Shown here: piece after piece, positions 45,921-58,400 of the stretch
Layout: every line of letters starts with the position of its first letter
Position numbering within the stretch: position 1 is the first letter of the stretch
Assembly: GCA_964017065.1 (NCBI GenBank)
Contig: OZ024785.1
Coordinates: forward strand, 9,317,086-9,381,085
Source of the DNA: Haliclona indistincta
Lineage: Eukaryota > Porifera > Demospongiae > Haplosclerida > Chalinidae
Direction: 5' to 3'
Length of the DNA stretch: 64,000 nucleotides
Program-made: the position numbers and the translations under genes
Notes under the pieces: generated by a model
What the model saw: the letters and a program-made list of their open reading frames with translations, nothing else
What the model was told of the DNA's origin: nothing
Database searches by the model: none

Positions 45921-46037
45921 GCAACGAGAGTGAGATCACGTGACAGGTGCACTTCGGATTGGGTGAACTTAGTCCATCCCTTTCCCAGGGCGTTGCCGAT
46001 AGAGGTTGGGTCGAGGGCGGAGTACTCCGCGGAGTAG

Positions 46038-46247
46038 CTAGGAGCGGTTTCTTCTCGTGGTGGTAGCAGCAGCGGAGTCTACTGAAGGCGTAAGAGTAGC
46101 GGTGTAGAGTAAAGTTGCAGAATTACTCTCGTACTTATTAATGGTTTTCAATAACAGTTCGTCGCTGTCGTACGCCCAGTCGAGGAGCGCTGGTCGCTTA
46201 CACAACGAACGACTCGGAGAACTTGAGAGTGCGTTTCTTTTGCTCAC
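46038..46247 (-). CDS. Small unrecognised ORF next to transposon end
   Basis: 69 residues starting MSKRNALSSSPSRSLCKRPA with DWAYDSDELLLKTINKYE, ending in a Ser/Thr/Arg-rich stretch. It starts with a good ATG but shows no domain I recognise. It lies between the 6-kb transposon and a palindromic repeat. It may be a transposon accessory peptide or chance. Confidence 0.3.
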   Translation of the reverse strand: MSKRNALSSSPSRSLCKRPALLDWAYDSDELLLKTINKYESNSATLLYTATLTPSVDSAAATTTRRNRS

Positions 46248-46284
46248 GGCTTAGATACCAGTTACTCATGGTTATACTCTTAAT

Positions 46285-46430
46285 AAGTTAGACGCCGAGG
46301 CCAATGGGATCTACGCGGTATAGAAACCCTCGAGTTGCCATAGAACCCTCGCGCTACGCCCTCGGGTTCTATATGGCTTCCTCTGGGGTTTCTATACCGC
46401 GTAGATCCCATGGCCTCGGCGTCTAAGTAT
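46285..46430. repeat. Solo palindromic MITE of the T1 family
   Basis: About 70-nt inverted arms (GTTAGACGCCGAGGCCAATG, then CTACGCGGTATAGAAACCC) mirror each other. It is not joined to a T1 body, unlike the adjacent copy at 46437. Confidence 0.7.
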
Positions 46431-46683
46431 AGGTTAGAGACCGAGGCCAAGGGATCTACGCGGTATAGAAACCCGAGGAAGCCATATAGAACCCGAGCGC
46501 GTAGCGCGAGGGTTCTATGGCGACGCGAGGGTTTCTATACCGCGTAGATCCCGTTGGCCGAGGTCTCTAACTGGCTTAGAGTAGAGCAACCGTTGCTATC
46601 CAACAAGGAATTTTCGACGCTGCGCAAATGTTTTGTAAAGAACACGGCCTTACTTCAGCGATGGGAAAACACAGGCGAGTTTA

Positions 46684-47424
46684 GGGTGTCTGTATTCACT
46701 GGACTGGACTACTGGACTGGATCACTGGAATGGACTACTGGACTGGAAAACCACACCCAAAATACGAATATACCACACCTCACACATGAAGATACCTCGG
46801 TAGATAACTAGATACAGTAGTCACGACTGACCAGTGCCGGCTAGCTCTGGAGTTTGCCATATTGTTTTAGGCTGTCATTTATCACGGAAACTATTGTTAC
46901 CTAAACCCAAGAGTGCCAAGACCCTAAAAACCTTCGCCTAACAGCGCCCAGTATTCGCCTAACTTACGGTATGGACCTAACGGCGCCCAGCATTCGCCTA
47001 ACTTGCACAGTATGGACCTAACGGCGCCTAGTATTCGCCTAACTTGCACAGTATGGACCTAACGACGCCTAGTATTCGCCTAACTTGCACAGTATGGACC
47101 TAACAGCGCCCAGTATTCGCCTAACTTACGGTATGGACCTAACGGCGCCCAGTATTCGCCTGACTTGCACAGTATGGACCTAACAGCGCCCAGTATTCGC
47201 CTAACCTGCACAGCATGGACCTAAAAGTGTCCAGTATTCGCCTAACTTGAACTGTATGGAGCTAACGCTGCCCAGTATTATAATTTTGCCTAACTAACTT
47301 GTAATTTTGCCTAAGTTATGGGCAAGCGTGGTCAAAATGCGTTCATTTTGGGTGTGGTTTTCCAGTCCAGTAGTCCAGTCCAGTAATCCAGTCCAGTAGT
47401 CCAGTCCAGTGAATACAGACACCC
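46684..47424. mobile_element. MULE-type MITE with 9-bp target duplication
   Basis: Inverted ends GGGTGTCTGTATTCACTGG, continued by GGACTGGACTACT repeats, about 75 bp on each side. The flanks GCGAGTTTA (46675-46683 and 47425-47433) are a perfect 9-bp duplication, as Mutator-like elements make. The uninterrupted T1 copy b has this 9-mer once. Confidence 0.85.
46955..47290 (+). repeat. 41-bp minisatellite inside the MITE
   Basis: About eight units of GGACCTAACGGCGCCCAGTA followed by TTCGCCTAACTTGCACAGTAT, with a few substitutions per unit. Confidence 0.85.
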
Positions 47425-47882
47425 GCGAGTTTAGCTAGAGTACGTCGCCACGGCTTTCCGTGTCTTGTTACACCTTGCTGGTAGTCTGTCTCGTCTCCTA
47501 CCGTCCTTCCGCCATCGTTTTCGCGTCTGCTAGTGGCTTTCTGACGCAACAAGAAGTTTGTTTCTGGAACTCACTCACGCTCACACGTGTACAAGCCTCA
47601 CATCACGTGTTCTTGTAATAACAATTTTTATGGCTTGTTATGAATGCACTCTCACTAAGCAAACTGTGGTCTATCTGACCGCGGAGGGACTCTATCTGTT
47701 CGCGGAAGGACTCTATCTGTTCGCGGAAGGACTCTATCCGTTCGCGGATGGTCTCTACAGCAAATAGATCCTCGGATCTAATAAATCTGATTGGTCAATA
47801 ACATTGAGCTATACTCTAACTTATATTTAGTGCTACAGTGAGAGTAATAGTATGTGTATTACTAGTGACTTTTGGCACTCAC

Positions 47883-49428
47883 CAACTGGCACAAATACCC
47901 CTACCAGGACATTGATCAGCACCTCTATAGCAAAAATACATTGATGCTATAGTCCACTGTATAGTACTAACCAGTTGATGCTGTTGTTGGTGACTGAGTA
48001 GCAATGGTTACTGTCTTGGTACTGGATAGTATTACAGTTCTACTTGTTGTTGTGAGATGAGATGGTGGTGAAGGTGTTTGAGTGGCTGCAATTGTCACTC
48101 CAGTTATCTTTATCGCTGGTGAAGCATTGATATTGTCCCTTGCATCGTAATCAGTAACTGATATATTACACGAGTTACTTGATGGCAGATTACTGAGGCA
48201 TTGACTTGTTTGATTAATCCGGACAACTGTCTTTGTGTAACAGCACCGGGATTCACGCGGACATATGAGCTTCACTGCACTAGACTGAGATTTATGCCCC
48301 TCGGCAAAGATTACACCAATGCATAACTCGCCTCCAACCGATGACGACAATATTGCATTCTGCAAATCAAATGTACCTTAAACCATGAGTGTTAATCAAT
48401 TTTAAACAATCAAAACACTGTCAACTTACTGATCTCTACTTTTTGGGACTGCAACATGACTCCTCCAGCATACTGTACTTGAATTGAAGCAAAATACTTC
48501 ATGTCCTCCTCGAGATCGCTGAATGTGACTAAAACTCTTTGCATGCCATTTTCCAGTGTAACGACAGTAGTGTTAGATGAGTTTGCAATAAAAAACATTA
48601 CCGTTGTCCTTTATCTTGCCGATAATCAAATCAATACTACTACACAAGGATTCAATCTGCCAAAAAGAGTTGTGTTTACTTGTATTACAATGATGTAGAT
48701 GTACCTTTGATACATCTAATGTGTATGTCCAATAATTATCAATATTTCTTGAGGTACTGTTATAAATTAGTGTTGTCGGAGACAATGTGTCATTTAGAAC
48801 TGTGTATTAAAAGACGATGAATTGCTATTTACAGCTACTAATAATTATCAAACCATGGACAATAATAGATGTTGTATTTCCAGTCCCGGCATCGTTCACT
48901 GCTGCCACCTCTATCTCCAGTGTTTCTCCCAGACTGCTCACACTATAAAGGTACTCAGTGGTGTTTGTTGTGTCAGTCCTCAACACTGCTCCATCACTGT
49001 GTCTAGTGATGTTGATGGTGTAGTAGTTAATAGGGACTCCTTGTAGGGTGTAGGGAGCAGTCCAGGTGAGGCGTAGTGTACAGTGATCCACTGGTCAGGT
49101 TACCAACAGGTGATAGTGCTCCTGTGCATACATAAAACTTAATGTACAAATTTTCCATGACTGCATAATAATTATTACCATTTATGACCAACAAAGTAGC
49201 AGTCTTTTTTCCAAATATTCCAACACTATTGTTTGTACAATTCGTTATAATTGTTACATCAGTGATATTCATAGCTTCTGTACAGCTCAATTTTCCACCA
49301 ATTTCACATGTAACAATTGAATTATTCAGCTCTGGTGTAGCAATAAAAGACAAACAAATATTTTTTTCTTTGCAAACAATGGCTGGCGTGGTGTCATTAG
49401 CACTCAAACTAAGACATGACTGAGTGCG
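47883..49428 (-). pseudogene. Receptor G9 remnant, frameshifted and 3'-truncated
   Basis: Ig exon (about 49190-49428, [20 protein letters not shown], then NNSIVTCEIGG), FN3 (about 48850-49110, type 1 start TLRLTWTAPYTLQGVPI), exon 4 (about 48710-48790, NIDNYWTYTLDVSK), exon 5 (about 48430-48660), exon 6 (47974-48377, CIGVIFAEGHKSQSSAV, stalk rich in Thr/Ser) and the start of a TM exon (VLINVLVGVFVPVG). Exon 5 has a frame break at a run of six T near 48597. No leader exon is present: the Ig acceptor overlaps the proposed PI3K start region. The TM/tail is replaced by element T1. It is not functional as it stands. Confidence 0.65.
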
Positions 49429-52400
49429 TGGGCGGTGACTGGTCTAGTCGACCATAGATAATATATACTACGTAACCGGGATAAGAAACTAAATTTTTCT
49501 CCAATCCAAAATACATTACGTGACGTCACGTCAAGTGATACTATGCTCGTTGCCAGAGGAGGTTGGAAGCATTAGTATGCGCACGTGATTGTAGGCTGTT
49601 ATTATGCGCACGTGATTTCGAATGAGCATAGCTAACGTTCCATCGTGAGGCGTGGCTCAATGGCGCTAGCATACAGCACTAAGAACTCATTCGTGGATTC
49701 TTTCTAAAATGGCATTGCGTAGAGCTTGATTACTGGTCTTGCTTAAAGATATGATCTTAGAATATTGGTTTAGCTATTTGTATAGTGCACTGCACACCAG
49801 TTTCTGTGCTTTGTATGTCGTGAAATCTAGGAAGAAGTAGCACAACTCCAGTATACAGCACACTTGTGCTGGATTCAGGAATCTTTCTTCTGTGAAACAG
49901 CTTAAATTTAAGCAAATTTCTTAGTTCTAGCTCTGACCAGGTCTCGTCAGCTGTATACTGGGTTTTGCAGATAACAATGGAGCTGTCTCTTCGCTCGCCG
50001 TTTTAAACGCCAAGATTTTGCTTCAGGACGTCTGTAGTAGGCTTGTCAATAAGCTGATTGCTTGCACGAACAATAACTGTAGTGTTTTCCACTGTTGAGA
50101 ATCGTCACTACTTTTTCGCCCATAGCAGCTCAGGAACCCCTGGGTTGGATCGGGTAGATCGCATATTTGTAATCTGCTGTGCAAGAACTTTCGATTCATA
50201 CTAAATTCGTTAAATTCTGTCCAGAGAATAGCGTAAAATTGACAACTAAGATTCGCCATACATTTTGATTTGGAGAGAATTTACAAACCACAAGTCACAT
50301 GACTGAATATTAATGCTTCCAACCTCCTCTGGCTCGTTGCTCCGGAAGTAGCAATGGCTGCCATGCCAAGCTACTCCCAACTTTTTAAACACGCGCGCGT
50401 ACGCTTTCTGGTTGTTAACACGCAACTAGCGACCTTCCAGCGCTCTTTAAGTTAGATAAATGGAGGAAAGCTATTCTGTGGAAATGAAAAAGCTCTTCTG
50501 TGGCTAAGTAAGTGAAAAGTACACGTTAACAACTAAAAACACATATTCTCGTTTGTGAACCATTGCCTGTGTTTCTAATCATTTCCATGTTGATCTACTA
50601 AGAATTCTGCATGGACTAGGCTTGGTTTTGTATGACTAACTTGTTCGATTAGCTCGATATACATGTTTTTGTGTTATTTTAGTGCATGTTTTACAAACAC
50701 ATATTCATAGAATTTACTTGACTTATGTATTATGTATGTGGTGTTTCAGGTAGTTGGACTATAGTTGCATGGACTGGGCAAATTAGGTTTTGTAGATAAT
50801 ACTTTGAACAAGAATTAAATTAAAACTCCTACAGTGTGTTTATACATAATTATGTTGATACTGTAGTCATGTACTCACAGAGCTGGTTCTGTTTCCATAC
50901 AAAGAGACTAACTAGAAGCAAGACAAGAAAGGGAAGCAGAAGCAAATACAGAATTGGTGTACAGAAGTGGAATTTTTCCTGTGATCATTATTAATACAAA
51001 AATTTTATGTTTGAAATTGTATGACATAATGTATGAGATGTGTCATGAGAGATATCGTCTTGCTCAAGAACAGAAATGATCTGTTTGTGAAACTGTCTCT
51101 CCATCAACAGTTGCCAAAAAATTTCACGAGCCTCGATCCCAAGTTTATGCCCAAGTTTATGTTACATTCTATACACAATTGACCGGTTCCTTCATCCACA
51201 CTAAACTTGTGGAACAGAGCCCATAGTCTATCTCTTTTAGATACAACAAGTTTGCATCTCTCTACTGAATCCAACATGTCTGAGTAGGACTTCTGTAGCT
51301 TATCGATCAGAAGTTCACAACTATCTGGCTATTGTCATTAGCAAGCCGATTCCTAGCAGTAGCTAAAATCATAGCTAAAAATGCTATTGGTAACCCTTGT
51401 ATTCTTGAGTTCTTCTAATTCAAAAATTTCCGTCAAGATATATGTACTAGTAGCGAGAGTAGTAGCCACTAGCCATTGAAACGTTAATTCTTGTGCATTT
51501 ATAATTTCCTACTCGACACGTCATATTACGTCACGGCAGCGCAACGCGCATCTGCACATCCGGTTTTTTAAGTTTCTTATCCCGGTTACGTAGTATATAT
51601 TATCCCGGTTACGTAGTATATATTATCTATGAGTCGACCAAACGGCAGTCGACGAAACGGGACCAGATCACAGAAAGAAGACGCCGGGGGTATCGTGACA
51701 TCCTCATCTGCTCCAACCGGCACTTTGATGGCACTCCATTCGCCACCAAGGAGACAACTTTCATTAACAAGATTATTTCGGACTCGGATGCCCACACGAC
51801 CATCGTTCGTCAGCTATCTTCCCGAATCACCATTCAGAGTTTCTCCTTCTGATCATGAGTCGCAGAAGGCGGTAAGTCGTTAGTTATGGTTTAGTCACTG
51901 TGCACGCATAACAATGACTTTTCAGGCAGGTGCCCGTACCTTCCCTAGGCCTAAAATGCCCACTCGGCCATCGTTTATCTACGGAAGCCCAGAGCGGACA
52001 TTCCACTTTCCATTTTCTACTTCCAGTTTCCACTTTCCATTTTGTAAAAAGCAAGGCAAAAACTGTAGAGCACACGTTGAAAGATGCATATTTAGCTTTA
52101 ACCAGTAACCAGAGAGCGCGTTATACCGGGGTGAGCCGGTTGCTCATTCCAGGCTTCCAGCACCTGGTCCTCATGTGCTTCGTGAGCCTGAGCGAGCACT
52201 CTCTATGTGAACATTAACTTTATCAGTAAAACAACGAAGTTTAAGGCCGGTTTGTAGATTTCATGTTACATGAAAATAAAGAAGCAGCAAGAAATTTGCA
52301 AAATTTGGAATTGAATGGATGTGTAACAAACAGCATGCAGGAATGGACCACTACAATGCATGATGCACACTTTAAATCTGACATACCATTGTTGGCATGA

Positions 52401-55400
52401 AGCCGGCGTGCAGTTATGGACTGTATATCTTGGCACACACGACAGAGTTGTAGCATAGATAATGTACGATTGTAGTGATCCTGCTACTTATCATAACTTA
52501 TGCAGCGTTCACTGGATGCGCCGGCTTTAAAAATGAAATAATTCTTCAGAGTTAACGTGTGTATCTCAGTCACAAATAAATTATAACCCGCATGTTTGTC
52601 AGAGCACACGAATGTGATTGCACTGTGCATGTACCTTGCATGTCGTTGCACTGACCCCGGCTGTATGTCATTCTTTGTGAGATGAAGGGTGTGCTCGCTC
52701 AGGCTCGCGAACACATCCCAGCCGCGTGCTCATCGCGCTGGAAGCCTGGAATGAGCTACGACCGCTCTCTGGTTACTGCTTCAAGCTAAATATGCATCTT
52801 TCAGCGTGTGCTCTACAGTTTTTGCCTTGCTTTTTACAAAATGGAAAGTGGAAACTGGAAGTAGAAAATGGAAAGTAGAATGTCCGCTCTGGGCTTCCGT
52901 ATTTATCAGTTACCTTCATAATTACCCATGCGCAGTATGCGCCAGGGTTATGCGTTTGTGTCCGTCTGTGTATATGTGTGTGTGTCGTCAAAAAACACGC
53001 CTGTTTGCGTCTTACCGCTCGAAAATCTCCACGAAAACACTCTCTGCAGCTTCTTCACTGAATTTATAGTCCTATGAAGACGTTTTCTGTGCTGGCAAGC
53101 CTTGTTCGAGCGGCTAATCCATGCCTATCTAAAGCTACGTGTCCTTGTAAGAGCACTTACGGTATTGTGGGTGTGTCACCCAACCTCCTATCAATGTCGA
53201 TGTCCTCACTCAGTCTCGCATGTACCGTACGTCAGAGCCATTAAGTAACGTGCGTGTTGCAGTATTGCAGGAGTAGTCGTGTTTAGATCATGTTGCTGAT
53301 ATACCACCAGCAGATCTTGGTGTTGACTTACCACTTGATAGTGCGGTGAGTTAATACGGTAGATCATTGCCAATTAATTCTTTATCAGGCTAAGGCCCAT
53401 ACCTTCCCTCGTACTCTTACCTCCAATGAATCAAAGAATGAATTAAAGCGGGCCAGGGATACTGTACCACAACCCAAGCAATCATCATTAATTAACTATC
53501 TTGTTGAACCTGATTCACCACTAGATCCGCTAGAACTTGTTGCTGATTTACCACTAGATTCTGGTGCTGATCAGGAGGTGCATGTGGTGAGTTGCTATGG
53601 TAATCATAATGGTATAGACCCCTGATTCATACCATTAACCATTATACAGAAAAAAATATACTGTTTAGCTCACACATTACCTAATCACAGTATATGATGT
53701 GAAATGGAAACTTCGCTGAAAAAGAAAAAAGGACGTAAACAAGTAAAATTAAAAAGATTTCTAACGAGATCAAAAGGATGTAGGGATGAAGAAATGTGAA
53801 CCAACAAGGAAATAACACGGAATGGTAGCACGATTGACTGAATAATAGACCCGCATGCATCCCTACATAATTATGAACTCTCAGTCAACTCCAGCATTCT
53901 CTGGCCTATACCCAGTAAAGCAGCCACTGCATGATGTAGGGATTCACGGTCTATTATCCAGTCAATCATGTTGCCATTCATGTTATTAACCCTCGGCGCA
54001 TGCGCGAGGGTTACGGTACTTGCTCTGTCGTTCGTTCATTCGTTCTGTCCATCGAGCTGCAGAGACCATCGCTCACCTCTGAAACTCGGTAAAGGTATGA
54101 ACAGGCTTAGCACGACAATGGCTTGCAATGTGACTCGTGGATTTTGCTAAAGTGCTTTCGTTCTCGAGTTATGTATGGCTGGCTCACCTTGACAGCCATC
54201 TTGGACCTCTCTGACGACAAAAGCGCCCATAGTTGACTATCTAGGTAATTGTAGATTCTATATAAACTTCAGGACAGCTCTGGTGGTGCGTAGACTTCTC
54301 AAGAAACAGCCTATCAATGGCTACCTACTCAGTGTTCACGGTCACGCCCACTTGACACACCTTGTCCTTGTGGTCAGCACTTCGCTGTCTTCTGGTTAGC
54401 AGTGCAGTTTCAATAGCAAGCAGGTTGGCTTTAGCTGCAAAGATCCTTCTGCAAACTATAACCAAGGAGCTAACTCTACAATGTGCAACACGACGAGGGT
54501 TTCGTGAAATCTGTTCATTTCATTGTTGGTTTACATTGTGGACCAGTAGTAGATTTCTTCATCCCTACATCCTTTTGATTTCGTTAGAAATTAAAAAATT
54601 TCTTACGTTAATAATGTATTGGGTTTCAATCAGGACATGCATGATCGCTTATATGAAGGTTTTGCTGTAACATCTCACAGTCAGGATATTTTCACAGATT
54701 TTAATAATTATATAGTAGGCTGTTGCCATCTAATTAATAATAGTGCCATCACAGGATCAAGAACTGCTGAGAAATCACTCTAGAGCACCATATGACAGCG
54801 CCATTGCTGGTCCACTTGATCAGTCTCCCTCTATAGTACAAAAACCTTCCAAGCTACTCTCAGATGACCATAACCAAAGTGACCAGGCAGAACAGGCTTT
54901 CATCCATTTACTCCAGGGGTGGCCTATGACCAAGCCTATACATGATCGGGAAATTCTTAATGGCACACACAATACTGATGCAGGTTCAGTGGAAGACGAA
55001 GCAGTGCAGTGGGTCAATCACCTATCAGTAGATGATATAATGGACCTATTACCACAGCTCTCTCAGGTACATAATATAGTTGTGCATAGTGACTACCATC
55101 ATGACCGCTTTTCCATAGTCTCTCAAGCATGATTGGTATCTCACATCAGCCATAGCTGAAGTGATGTTGAGGAATGCCAAGGAATCACCTCTTCTTGCTC
55201 ATCATCTTTACTGGTATAGCATCTAGCTCGTGTTGATGCAGGCTACTATGGAATAATTTTCATGCATGCACTGCATTCAAAAACATATCCAGTTTGTTAT
55301 GTATGCACATTTTCTACACAGGAACCTGCATACTCTAACTCGGAGTGGCTATGATCATCAGCATATATGTAAGCTTCAGCAGGAACTATGTATGGCATGT

Positions 55401-58400
55401 GACGAAGAATCTTCCCATGAATGGGCACAAGAGGTCAAGCTTTTCCAGGCTCTAAGGAAAGTGGCATTGTCTGTAAAAGCCTCCAAAGACAGTCAACGTC
55501 AAGTTACTCTTGTGAGTGAGCTGCAGAAAGTTAAGTTTCCACCTGCGTTCAGACTACCCTTTGATTACTCAACACAGTGTTCTGATATTGATATACAGGT
55601 ATAATTATTGTAGTGTATTAATTAACTATAATATTTTAATATCTAATTTTTAGAGCTGTTTTTTCTTCAAATCCAAGACTGTGCCACTTAAACTGTCATT
55701 TAGAAATGCTAAAATCTCTGGTCCCAATATTGATGTTATCTTCAAGGTGTGCGTATAATGTGATTAAAAAGTGGATATATGGACCTACATGATCACTGAT
55801 AATTTATAGGTTGGTGATGATCTACGTCAGGATATGCTGACATTACAGATAATTGAACTAATGAACAAGCTATGGTTGAAGGCAAGACTAGATCTCAAGA
55901 TGGTGACCTACAAGTGCCTTGCTACCAGTCACGAGGAAGGTGAGTCCTGTGATGATGTTGTTCAACACTATAACTCTAATTTAGGGCTAGTGGAAATGAT
56001 TAGCAATTCCTCTACTTTGCGGCAGATACAGACAGAGGGTGGAGGGGTAACAGGTTCCTTCAAGGACAAACTACTAACACAATGGTTAATGAGCCACTGC
56101 TCATCACATGCTACATGGAAACAGGTATAGATTCACATGCATACATAAGATGCCATAAATGCACTGCAACATTGTACTTTAGGCTATAGAGAACTTCACT
56201 CATTCATGTGCTGGTTGTTGTGTGGCTACTTACGTGTTGGGGATATGTGACCGCCATAATGACAACATCATGGTCTGCAAGACTGGTCACATGTTTCACA
56301 TTGACTTTGGCCGTATCTTTGGTAATGTTCAAAAGTTTGGTGGAACTTTCAAGCGAGATCGTGTACCATTTGTCCTAACTCCTGACATGGCATATGTCAT
56401 TAATGCAGGCGACAAACAATCTGTTCGTTTTCAGAAGTTTGTTGATCTTTGCTGTATGGCATACAATCAATTAAGGAAACACTCTCACCTGCTGCTCAGT
56501 TTGATCTCACTCGTAAGCTGTGTGCATGCATGAGCATCAAGTGATTAATGTGATTACTGTAGGTGCAGCTGCACAACAGTGAGCGTAGTATTGCATGGAG
56601 TGTATAGGTACCCTGCAAAATTGATATCCATGAGGAGAGAATATTCCATAAAGTTGTTTGCTCCCTCTGCCTGACCACATAATAATATACATTAATTTAA
56701 ATATAATCAATGACCACTAATTATCACTGCCGCTCAGCAATGATATGTAGGGATGACCGCAAATAAAGATGGCGTCTATAACTAGGGGTGTCAACATTGT
56801 AGTGAGAGGCACTATTGAGTTGTTCGCTCAAGATTGCATCACATTAATAATGCTTGATTCACAAGTGCATAATGCAATTTAGTTTGTTTGTGTGCCCTAG
56901 CTGGTGACAAGTAGTAGCGAATCTAGACTGCATGCACTAAAATCGATTTCTTCAGCCCCACATCAGCTTTCTATGAGCTTGACAAGCTATACTGTAAATG
57001 TACTTGTAAATGTAAATGTACCTGATGAAGAATTTAATCACATGTACACCAAGGGTAATTTGTGTGCAATTCCTCTACTAGTACATACATTTTACAATTA
57101 CAAGTACATTTACATACATTTTACATTTACAAGTATGTCCAACTACATACAATTACATTTACAAATACTATTACAAGTACAGTACATGTATTCCTAATGA
57201 AATGTTATTTTACTTTGTGTGTGTACACTGTAGATGTTATCAGATGAGCTACCCAACCTATCAGATGATGTACACTATGTGAGAAATGCTCTCCTTCCTG
57301 AATTATCAGATGAAGAAGCAACACACATATTCACTAAGTGAGTACAGCAATATGACTATATGGTATTCCTCTTACACATACACAGCCATATCAAGAACAG
57401 TTTGGGGTCATTGGCTGTTCCAATCAACTTTTTCGTTCACAATCTACATGTAACTGAGTTTAACTTCACTGCATCGAACACTAGTGCTGGACTGTTGTCC
57501 TTCTCTCCTTCATCTCACTCGTACGTTATACTTTATATACTCACCTAACATGAAGTTTCATGAATGAGCATGAAAATATATCATGTAGCTATTTGAATGT
57601 GATATGCATTAAATAGGCAACAGTAATAAGCAACATTAAATAGCTAGGTGTGCTTTGACTGCTTTGGCCTTAAACAATTTTTGTTATGTGCAACTGATGT
57701 GCATGTAGCTCATAAAATTGCAGATAATTGGTTTTATAATAATTATTGCCTACATGTTCAAACAGATTTTTAAATTTTTATGGTAAGCAAGGATCTATAG
57801 CAATAAAGTATCAAGATTTATGCTGTCTCTATAACCGCCATAATACTGCCACTTTTGATATTCACACAGTGTAGCAACTGATGGCAAAATAGAATCAGCT
57901 ATTGTAATTGGATATCACATGAAGTTTTATCCCAGTAAACACATTGTGAGTATGCCTGCTGCTCCACATATGTATGCTTACGAGTGTGCTATATAGGTCT
58001 ACCAAATTGAGGTGACAAGGGTTGATTCTGTGACCTACTGCTTTAGACGATTCAGCGAGTTTACTGAACTACACAAGAAACTGATGGAAATTTCTGAGGA
58101 TCTACCCCAACTCCCAAGCAAGACCTTCCTTCCAGGACAATCTATAGCTTGTGAGGTTAGTCAGTAGTAGCAGGATCGCATAAAAGTACTGTAAACTCCG
58201 CTGCGCGTTGCTGTGCGGCGCACGTGAGGCTCAACCAGTGAACGGCCGCTTGCCAAAAAATTAATTTCCTCAGTAATAATTATTATAGAAGGTTTTTGGA
58301 CGCGCTCGCGCCGCACTTTGCGTTTGGATAAATCGCGGCTAAATGCTTTTTCCTTTTATGCGCTCCTGGTAGTAGTGATGTTACTGTAGTGGCGTATTGT

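Larger units (their letters stand above)
39854..45985. mobile_element. About 6-kb DNA transposon with two decayed transposase-like genes
   Basis: Inverted ends share GGGAT(A/G)GAC(C/T)AAGTTCACC then CAATCCGAAGTGCA and GTCACGTGAT (39854-39900 and 45928-45982). Between them are a plus-strand gene (about 40640-42365) and a minus-strand gene (about 42810-45920), plus element F2. Convergent genes inside matching ends suggest one autonomous element, now dead. Two nested elements remain possible. Confidence 0.55.
46437..47821 (+). mobile_element. Element T1, copy c, interrupted
   Basis: Palindrome 46437-46575, then the T1 body, which is broken at 46683 by a 741-bp insertion and resumes at 47425. 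It ends GCTATACTCTAA at about 47820 and holds four 21-bp TCTGTTCGCGGAAGGACTC-like units. It abuts the 3' end of receptor remnant G9 and probably truncated it. Confidence 0.75.

Noticed and set aside
46955..47290. CRISPR-like array
   Set aside because: Units are contiguous 41-bp tandem repeats without unique spacers, inside a eukaryotic MITE.
50023..50259. Minus-strand [11 protein letters not shown] inside the 2.2-kb TIR element
   Set aside because: No recognisable domain; it lies in non-coding element sequence with other inverted repeats.
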